A DNA stretch of 64,000 nt, taken from NCBI GenBank assembly GCA_963678675.1, contig OY783199.1, forward strand, positions 3,727,501 to 3,791,500. Reading direction: 5' to 3'. A program made the position numbers and the translations under genes. This stretch comes from Xiphydria camelus (Eukaryota; Arthropoda; Insecta; Hymenoptera; Xiphydriidae). This document shows positions 56,243 to 64,000 of the stretch, one piece after another; the first letter of the stretch is position 1, and each line of letters begins with the position of its first letter. Below the pieces are notes generated by a model. That model was not told the origin of the DNA, ran no database searches, and saw nothing but the letters and a program-made list of their open reading frames with translations.

Positions 56243-57347
56243 TTCTACGCAATTAAGTGTCTGTTTTATTATATACCGATGAAAAGGTAAAAGTATCAAA
56301 GACATTTGGCTTCGGAAATCGGGACTACCTTTTCTGAATCTTAAAATGTCCCTATTTTCTCGCGGAAAATATAAAAAGAGTCGAGCTCTAAGAATTTCTA
56401 AAAATCGCGCAAACACGAGACTTTTCGCGAACCCCGTCGAAGCCTCAATTTTTATTTTCCCGCCCAAAACCGTGGCATAATTATCACGAAACCTCTTTCA
56501 TCTTCTGTTCCAGGTGAGTTCGCCGCAGAGGCCGCCCGACTTTTTCTCTCGGTTTTCCTCTATATGGGAAGACCGAAATACTCCTTTCGGAGAACTCCAG
56601 CCGCACGAAGCAACGGCGAGAACGAAAGAGACGTATGTATGTATTACTCTGAAAAGCCTGGTCGACCGTGAGCGCTTCATATGTATATGTATCCATACAC
56701 GCTTTTACCAACCTATATACCTACCCTTCTCATTCTCTCTCGGCATACGTTATCCACAATACTCCATTATTCGCCGTACAACGGCCGAGCGCCGCGCGTC
56801 ACGACGCAGCGTGCGATCGTCAGAATTCTTTATGGAGATTCGCACGCGCGCCACCGCGAATGTACCGGGGAGGACGTAGCGAGCGAGGGAGAGAGAAAGA
56901 GGTAAGGGGTTTCGCACACGCGTGCGAACGCGCGGCGGCGCGGCGTTGGGACGGAAAATGCAGAAGCAATCGAGGGCGACAGCGCCGCTGCACCAACCGG
57001 CGCCGATTATGATTGCGTCCACTCTCGGCGAGAGCAACGGCGGCCGTCCGACGACGTCTTCCCTCGCCTCTCCGGCGGTTGCAAAACGCTTCCATTTCCA
57101 TCCCCCTCGTCACACCGCCGCTCCTCCAATCCCCCGCAGTCCGATTCTCCGTCGCGTCTTTCTCTCTCGCCCCTCGTTGAGGAAACCAGCGGGGTGAAAA
57201 CTCGACGCCGTAAGCGAGAAGGGAGGGGGTGGAATCGCGAGCGAGGAGAAGAACAAACGGGTCACATTGCGTCCCGCGATGATAACGACTGGGCGACGTC
57301 GTCGTCATTGCAGCAGCGATGCGCGCGAATTTTTCTCATCCCCCCCC

Positions 57348-57378
<31 letters not shown>

Positions 57379-57903
57379 GTTACAGCGCGAAACGCCAAAC
57401 CGCGTAATACGCTGCTGCACCCGTAGAGAAGGGTGCGCGCGGAAGGTGAAGGGGGCTATCGCTGGTCATCAAATGCCGCGCATAGCGCGCGCGGGGGCAA
57501 ATGTGGGTGCATATACACTCGTACGTAGGGGTGTACAGCAGAGGTGCGGCGATATCGCATGGCCTCTCGCCCGGCCCTCGCAATCAGCGAGCGGTTCTCG
57601 GCGCTTCCGTGCGCCATGCGGGTCATCAGCGGCATTAACTATGCTAATGCTGCCATGTAAAATCGGAAATGCAACGCTCCGAAATGTCCGGTTTATTTAC
57701 TTGTATCGCGGTGTGCGCGCGCAGGCGAGCGGTGGCGAATGGCGGGGTGCGGGCGACGACAACGCACGCGATACACACCGCCACCGCGGGGGAAAGGAAT
57801 GCGTTCAGCGGGGTGGCAAGACCTCTCTGACTTTCGCGAATCTTCGTTACCCTTTGCCGCGCCGGGAAGGGAATCTTTTTACGGCTAATATATACGCGTA
57901 CAT
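56243..57903. other. Non-coding stretch, CpG-rich with microsatellite
   Basis: CpG-rich from 56780, with a (CT)n tract at 57351-57377. A frame of 237 codons at 57194-57907 is arginine-rich low-complexity sequence with no domain. No gene recognised. Confidence 0.5.
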
Positions 57904-57907
57904 TTAA

Positions 57908-58468
57908 CCCTCGAGCGGGTGCGTGGTGGAAATTTGCTACCAGTTGCAAATGAGCCGTTTACAATTGTACTGCATAAAGTTATGTTGGTTCCACTTATAT
58001 TTAACACATTTCATAAACTAGCAATGATGGGAAAAATTGTGTATGCTACTCATGTGTAAAGTTCTTTCTTTACTCATGGAATTGTCTCGTTCGCTTATGG
58101 ATCATGCAAGAAACGTTTCCATGTGTCCAGACGTCGATTTTAGTTGTTAATTTATTACAACTCGGTATATCTGGATTACCAACAATTACTAGCAAATAGT
58201 TATTTCAAGATCGGATACCAAAAAAATTATAGAAGAAATTTACCTACATGACCAGGCGCGTGGTAGGAAATTTGATACCAATACAATTTTAGGCTTTCGT
58301 CAATCTCTAAAAATCACTAATTTCAATAAAGCGAAAATAATACATGCAAGCCAAGCAACAGTTCGAGAGATACTGAGACATGCAACGGCGATGCTCAACA
58401 TTTTGTCCCACCACCATCGCATAGTTAGATACTGGTAGCAAAATTGCACCAGCGCGCCCGCTCTAGGG
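57908..58468. mobile_element. piggyBac-type non-autonomous element
   Basis: 561 bp flanked by TTAA at 57904-57907 and 58469-58472. The ends CCCTCGAGCGGGTGCGTGG and (reversed) CCCTAGAGCGGGCGCGCTGG both continue as AATTTGCTACCAGT or AATTTTGCTACCAGT, a ~38-base inverted repeat. TTAA targets and a CCC start are hallmarks of piggyBac. A further copy of the end motif (GCGCGTGGTAGGAAATTTG) lies inside at 58256. No transposase frame. Confidence 0.85.
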
Positions 58469-58791
58469 TTAAATGTGTGTACGCGGTAAATATTTCTCTC
58501 TCCGGGGCAGAAACGTTCGCTCGCGGCGCACACCTTCAAACGGGGCTTTATTAACTGGATCGAATCCTTTTTGCAGCGGGACAATCGTGGCCGCGCGTAC
58601 CTGGCGGAAGAGTACCACGCGCGCGCCAAAAAGGGACGATAAACCTTATTACTCGCGCGACACAAGAGTTATGGAATTTAATATCACACATACCGAGAAA
58701 ACAATTTATTAATAGTCGATAAATGTTACTTCAAAGGTGGTGAAATAAATATTTCGTTAGGACAAGAAAATGTATGTCAATCATTAAAATG

Positions 58792-59068
58792 CACGGAAAA
58801 AACTAATTTTGTGTTGGTAACGACATTGGAAATTAGTAATAATAATAGCAGCATTTATTGTTACGATGAAAAAAAAAATCGTTTACCGTTGAGATGAAGA
58901 TGTTTGACAGGTTTCCTAGAGATGAAAATGAGTTTTTCTCTCTTTTTTTTCGCTATTATAGTAAATCGATTTGTTAGGATAACAACTTGATTTGTTATCA
59001 CTATTTTAACTCATATATTTATTACAGTAAATTAAATAATGTTGTAATAACAAATTATTTTTTCCGTA
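58792..59068. mobile_element. MITE with CACGGAAAAAA ends, nested in A
   Basis: 277 bp with ends CACGGAAAAAACTAATTTTG and (reversed) TACGGAAAAAATAATTTG, flanked by TG at 58790-58791 and 59069-59070. The interior is AT-rich with AACAACTTGATTTG and TTGTTACGATG motifs. The ends resemble those of 62645-62899. Confidence 0.82.
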
Positions 59069-59113
59069 TGATTGCCTCAACGGATTTAATTATACCAAAT
59101 AAATATTGCGATG

Positions 59114-59293
59114 CACTGAGAAAAATAACACAGTCAATTTAACCAGAATGCTGGAAACGATGACCAAACCATTTGGTGAAATATGAATCTTCCATCTGTG
59201 TATTTGGTTAAATTAAGCACTCTTTGGTTAGAATAACTAAACGTCTTTAACTAGATGCGTTTCGTCATTTTAACCTAATTACTTTTCTCAGTA
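59114..59293 (-). mobile_element. MITE family B, copy 5, nested in A
   Basis: 180-bp reverse-orientation B copy with ends CACTGAGAAAAATAACACAG and AATTACTTTTCTCAGTA, flanked by TG and TA. The centre is shortened relative to B copy 2. It interrupts the A interior between AATATTGCGAT and AGTCAACGAATATTTGC. Confidence 0.88.
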
Positions 59294-59387
59294 TAGTCAA
59301 CGAATATTTGCTTGGTCCAATAAATTATTTATTTCGCCATATTCAAACAAATATTTATTAACTACAAACAAACCGCTTTTTTTAGTG

Positions 59388-62001
59388 TAGATTGTAGTTC
59401 CTTTAATACGACATTGAAACGGCCACGCGAATTATTCGAACGATACAATTCATTATCGTTTCCTGTATTTTTATTGTTCGCTCCTTATCAACTTTATGCA
59501 AAATCAAGCAATCATTTCACCAAGGAGGAAAGCATATCTTTCGATTTAAAACGAACTAATCTCTCGGGACAACTTTCCTCCGCGAAGAGTTCCATACTTT
59601 TATTCCCCGTCTGAATAATTCCCCGGTACGTTGCGCATCCCTTGGCGCGAGAGATCATCCTCGGCATTAAACACTAACGCCGTAACTGCAGCCATAGGAA
59701 ACTTTTTTAACACCGTGTCCCGCGCTTAACAAGCACCCGATATCCAAAGTTCGAGTCCGGTCACGTAGCACCGCCTATATATAGTTACCATTACTACTTC
59801 ACTCGCAACTTCTGCGCGGTAAAAATGATAAAAATATGGCGCACACTGCCATTATTTTCTCCCAACCTCGCCGGTGCCTGTGTTATTGCGGAAACAGCGT
59901 ATAACACGACGTTGCCGCCCGTACCTATACCCTTCGCACGAGTCGAGCGAGCGCCGAGTGCAGCTGGGGGTGGAAGGGGCATTTTCCCTTTTATTCCGTC
60001 TCCTGCACAATTTTACCGCGCGGTAATCATTTCGGGCTGTAATCGCCTTTACGCCTTTCACGTCGGGCGGCGTTGCGCGTGAAATGAGAAAAATCTGCGG
60101 AAGGCCGCCTCGGCAAAATCTCCAGCGCGATGTCGCCGTCGAAAATTGCGGCGCACGCGACGGATGGCGGATATATGGTGAGGGCGGTGGCGCGAAGGGA
60201 TGAGCCACACTATTCTTTCGTGTAGCTCGGACTTGGGAGTCCGAGGGTCGTTCTACAGACGTCCGCTCGATATTCCACTCGGTGTAATCGTGCGTCGAGC
60301 TTGCAAATGAAGCTTTTATATTAGATAACTCTTAGTTTTCTTCTCTTTTATTGCGAGGAACTTGAACAAATTGTGCGAGTTTTGGAAAATAATGGAAGAG
60401 AAGAAGAAAAGAAAGTTAGAGAAGCTTTTTTTTAATTTTGTAACTTATTTTTTCACGTAGAACATCTACCGAATACATATAATAGGGAGTCCATGAGAAG
60501 TTCTGCCGATATCCATTCAAAATTCGTATCGGCGCGATCGTGTGTCAAACTTTCAAATGGTTTTATATTATATAGTTTTTGACTCATGATTATGTGGATT
60601 TCGAAGTATATGTCGTCGTTTTTCGAACGTTTGATATCGTCCACAAGTCGAAATTTTAGACCCACCCTTTTGGCTTATGGTAGGTCGATTTTCCGTTGTA
60701 CTTTAAAACTCTATGTTTTTTGAACTTAAAGTGGTCCGTTAATGATTATTTCATCAACTTCAGATACAAAATAGGAGTTTATAGGCTGACCAGGCCAATG
60801 GTAGAACGAATGGAGTATTAAACCATCAAAGTAGATGTAAAATTTCGACTCAGGCGGACAAACGTCGTGGAACATTTATCAAGGGTCTTCAAAAGTCGCA
60901 AAGTGGAGTACCGCGGTTACGATGCGCAGTACTTTACCGAAAAATTGAAGAATAAAGAAAGGAATGGGAGAATTCAAGGGAGTAGGAGAAAATGAACAAA
61001 GGATAATCATTCGAGGAAAATTTGGAGAGTATTTTCTGTCTATCGCGTAGTCTCGAATCGACAAAACTCAAATATACGCGAAGGAAAATGAATAATGAAA
61101 TAACGGATTAAATAATAAACGAAGCAAAACTAAAACCAGAAATAGAGAGACGGAGGGAATAACCGAGAAGAACGGGGAAGGGGATGCATATTACGGTATA
61201 TTCGTATGCCCGGTTAAATAAACGCCCGCGATAGGCGAGGCGCGGCAGGATTTGGGGTAGAAAAGGGGATCCGTAAGGAATTAGGGCGAGGAAGGGTATA
61301 TCTACGGGACAACAGGCCTTAAGACTTAGGAGCTACAGAGAAGTTTAGACGGAGAACACAATCTACATTCTGTTTTGCTACGGTAATGTAAATAGTCGAG
61401 TCAACGGTGATCATTAATTCCAGTGTTTGACTAATCAATGAAACCCGTCGGTATAATCGAATCCACCGCGCAATCTTAATTGCAATTTTCCGAGTAATTA
61501 TCAAAGTCGATCGTATTTCCGGTTACTCGCCTCCATTGATCTCAGCGACGGACGGGATTTGCCATCGACGTGTCAATTATTGACGAGGAATTAAAATCAG
61601 ACGGGTCAATTAATTCGGTAGCCTCCTTTTCGTTAAATAATAACCGATCGAACAGTATTTTCATCTCCATTTACCGTCGCTCCTGCAAGCTTATACTTAT
61701 TAATTATTACTTCAGTATTACCATCTGCAATCTGCTCTATTTATCCTTCCGAGCAATCCTCTCCCCTCTCTCCCCCGCCTCGCAAATCGATTATGTATTA
61801 ATACAGCTGAGAGCTTCGCGACTAGAGACGCGAGTAATTGAAACCTAGAAGCGCGGGTGCCGCGTCTATCAGAGATTTACCCATCCGTCTCCGCGGCGTA
61901 TCTCGGGTAAATATAATTCATTGCGTAAGTACTCGTTCAATCTCAGTCCGCAACGACATCTCGCGCAGTTAACAAACTTAAATCGCTTTCGAATCGGACT
62001 G
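59388..62001. other. Non-coding stretch
   Basis: Mixed-composition unique sequence. A perfect 8-bp stem (CTCGGACT / AGTCCGAG) lies at 60226-60245. Positions 60266-60350 and 60508-60590 look like a very diverged direct repeat (CGATATYC, TCGTG-GTC, CAAATG, TTTTATATTA in order). No gene recognised. Confidence 0.5.
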
Positions 62002-62089
62002 CGCCGCCGCTCACTTCGGGAGGATTCTCTCTCGTTTCCTCTCTCCGCCGCCGCTCACTTCGGGAGGATTCCCTCTCGTTTCCTCTCTC
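62002..62089 (+). repeat. 44-bp tandem duplication
   Basis: CGCCGCCGCTCACTTCGGGA and the following 24 bases at 62002-62045 are repeated immediately at 62046-62089 with one mismatch. A recent duplication in a GC-rich pyrimidine-rich stretch. Confidence 0.93.
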
Positions 62090-62644
62090 CGCCGCTTCGC
62101 TTCTCCTCCCCCCTCCCTCGCTCCGTCTCTCTCGCTCGGTCACGGTTAATAGGATTGCGAGTGGACCGAAAGGGGGAATCGTATATGCGATTTAATTACG
62201 CAATACAAATGACTCTGGGTGGATTCCGTGTCGGGGTGATCTGTATACATTTTATCGGGGTGGCACTTTCGCGGTCGCGGGGTTGCTTGAGATGGCCGGG
62301 GATATCGGGCAATTTTATATCGCAGCTTTTTTCGGCTCGCGCCGCTTATTTCGCCCCTTCCAGCGATGTACGGGGTGGCTGAAACAGAAATAATCGACCT
62401 CTCGCGAATACATGACAAATGCAGAGGGTTGCTGCTTGCTTTGCGGTCATTCGGTTGTCGACGTCGGGTTGGAGTGTATCGATTACGCGGAAGAGGGGAG
62501 GAAGGAGGAACGTAAGGGATGAATGGGAAAGGAAATACCCGATAGTTCTCGGAAATCTCTCGTCCAAAATTACCCTTCATTACAAATGAGCGTTTGTTGT
62601 GACACGAGAAACGACATTTTTACGAACCCTTCGTATACTGCACA
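62090..62644. other. Non-coding stretch
   Basis: Mixed-composition sequence with overlapping frames on both strands (153 and 144 codons) and no domain. No repeat recognised. Confidence 0.5.
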
Positions 62645-62899
62645 CACGGGACAAAAGATATCAGCAATTTTTACTATCTCATCCAGTGACGTCGAGATTT
62701 GAGCTTATTTTCAAGAATTTGTACAGAGAACCCTTTTCTATTTACTGTTTACAACTGTACATGGAGAAAAAAAGAATTACGCAAAGTACAGTTTCACAGT
62801 AAATAGAAATGAGTCCTCTGTAGAATTTTTTTTAAATGAGCTTGAGTCTCAGCGTCACTGGATGAAGCAGTAAAAATTGCTGGTTTATTTTTTTCCGTG
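62645..62899. mobile_element. Hairpin MITE P, CACGG ends
   Basis: 255 bp. CACGGGACAAAAGATATCAG at the left mirrors the reversed right end CACGGAAAAAAATAAACCAG. The arms then pair for ~100 bases through CAGCAATTTTTACT, CATCCAGTGACG, TGAGCTTATTTTCAA and TTTCTATTTACTG. Nearly the whole element is one imperfect palindrome. Confidence 0.82.
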
Positions 62900-63424
62900 C
62901 GCGCTCGCCCCTATCTCTAGAAGAGTCTAGGAGAGGAGTTAAGAGATAGAGATCGGCGCGGGGGCGAAAGAGAGAGAGAAGGAGCGCAAGGGTGTGTCGC
63001 GCCCTGCCGGCAAAAAGCAGAAGAGAGCCTGCAACTCGCGGCAGAAACGCTTTTCGGCCCGGGCAAAAAGAGTGCGAGCCTTTTCCGCCCGGTCGAAATT
63101 AGGCGGCGAGAGAGAAGTCGCATTAACCCTACTACCTTTTTAACGGGTTACACGAGAGAGAGAGGGTCGGGATTTTGTAATTTAATATAGGTAGACAGGC
63201 ACGCCGACCCCTGTTTTTCTCCCGCGCCCTCCCGCCCCCTACCTTCGGCCGTGGGTCCCGTGTATTTCACCGGGCTCTGTCCGAATGACGAATGTCGGGG
63301 GCAGCGAGAGAGGAGAGGAGAGAGGAGGGACAGGCGGTTGTTCGCGCCCTGTTCGAGCGGCACCTTCTCGTCTCACCCCCTCGTCTCTTGCCCCGCCGCC
63401 CCTATACGCTCGTAGGATATCCGA

Positions 63425-63464
<40 letters not shown>

Positions 63465-64000
63465 GATAAATAGATACGTTTATTTCGCTTCAGAGGCCAG
63501 GAGGGAAATCTTATTATGCCCCGGGACTGCACTCTAAATTTTTGTTAGCAAACGGCGAGAGCGAGAAAGCGTTAGCTGCGCTTTTTGCGGCGCGCCGTCG
63601 CTGTGCTTCATCGTCGCGATAACCATAAGTTATCGCGCACGGTGCGCTGTATATCTTTCGCGTCAGCCGTACCTCCCCGCAACCATCGTTCTCCGCAGCG
63701 TTCGTATGGAATTTTTTGTATGGAAAAAAAGAAATTGTCTCCGCTCATACGTGGTGCCACGGTATATGTATACCGCGCGACAGATGTGCACGGAGAATAC
63801 AGTGCCTGGGAGAGACGGATGGAGCGGCGCGGAGCTTCGGAAACGATTAACCCGTACGCGTGTTCGAATTATACCGGGGAGGGAAAGGAGACCGAGAGAG
63901 ATTGGAGATGACGCGACGCCAGCCGAGAGAGGCGAGCTCCGCAGCCTCTTTTCCCGCGCGCGCGGGGCAACGCCACGCCGCTAGAGACACCCGGGGCGAG
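62900..64000. other. Non-coding CpG-rich stretch with microsatellite
   Basis: CpG-rich, with a (GA)n tract at 63424-63459. Overlapping frames of ~60-110 codons on both strands lack domains. No gene recognised up to the window end. Confidence 0.5.
63424..63459. repeat. (GA)n microsatellite
   Basis: About 36 bases of uninterrupted GA repeat, purines on the plus strand. Confidence 0.95.

Larger units (their letters stand above)
58691..59387 (-). mobile_element. MITE family A, copy 9, with two insertions
   Basis: Left end TACCGAGAAAACAATTTATT; right end AACCGCTTTTTTTAGTG before TA. It matches reverse-orientation A copies, but two other MITEs sit inside, at 58792-59068 and 59114-59293. Removing both leaves ~236 bp, the normal A length. 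Confidence 0.88.

Noticed and set aside
57194..57907. 237-codon open frame, plus strand
   Set aside because: It reads through a (CT)n microsatellite and ends at the TTAA flank of a transposable element. No domain is visible.
59680..59780. GTTCGAGTCC resembling a tRNA T-loop
   Set aside because: No matching acceptor, D or anticodon stems can be drawn around it.

Overview
This 64 kb window looks like non-coding DNA from an insect nuclear genome, most likely a hymenopteran such as an ant. That assignment is an inference. It rests on three things: CpG is abundant rather than depleted across long GC-rich stretches; (CT)n/(GA)n microsatellites are frequent; and there is a dense population of short non-autonomous DNA transposons with TA target sites plus TTAA-flanked and mariner-end elements. 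A 200-base run of N at 25337-25536 marks a scaffold gap, so this is a draft eukaryotic assembly.

I found no protein-coding gene, exon, tRNA or rRNA that I can support. Every long open frame lies in CpG-rich, stop-poor sequence, usually with equally long frames on the opposite strand, and none shows a recognisable domain. The window could be intergenic or a very large intron. Small exons and lncRNAs cannot be excluded by eye.

Two kinds of sequence alternate. GC/CpG-rich segments with pyrimidine tracts (for example 540-1260, 2150-3570, 7650-8700, 16430-17900, 20740-21890, 25540-27400, 28050-31000, 32900-33850, 41000-43400, 54400-57900, 62900-64000) hold little recognisable structure. AT-richer segments between them are packed with miniature inverted-repeat elements (MITEs). 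I sorted these by ends and interior into provisional families. A has nine copies (CACCGAGAAAACAG ends), B six, C two, D three, E two, F two, G two, H two and I three. K has one complete and one partial copy. About fifteen further elements are single in this window. Many families with unrelated interiors share the same few terminal bases (CACTGAGAAA or close variants) and insert at TA or TA-like dinucleotides, which suggests one transposase lineage mobilises them all.

Elements are repeatedly inserted into one another: C in A, B in E, B in K, J in D, a hairpin element in D, another in B, two elements in one A copy, and one in F. These give a readable order of insertion. Two elements carry TTAA flanks (piggyBac type) and one 79-bp element has mariner ends.

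Other structure includes a ~545-bp four-copy diverged array at 11660-14760, a ~180-bp array at 10141-10820, a 34-bp minisatellite at 52136-52340 beside a ~370-400-bp three-copy repeat, and several long palindromes. The palindromes at 40554-40685, 39330-39519, 62645-62899, 31298-31523 and 44967-45512 would fold into hairpins if transcribed. I see no complete transposase gene here, so nothing in the window could move these elements by itself.
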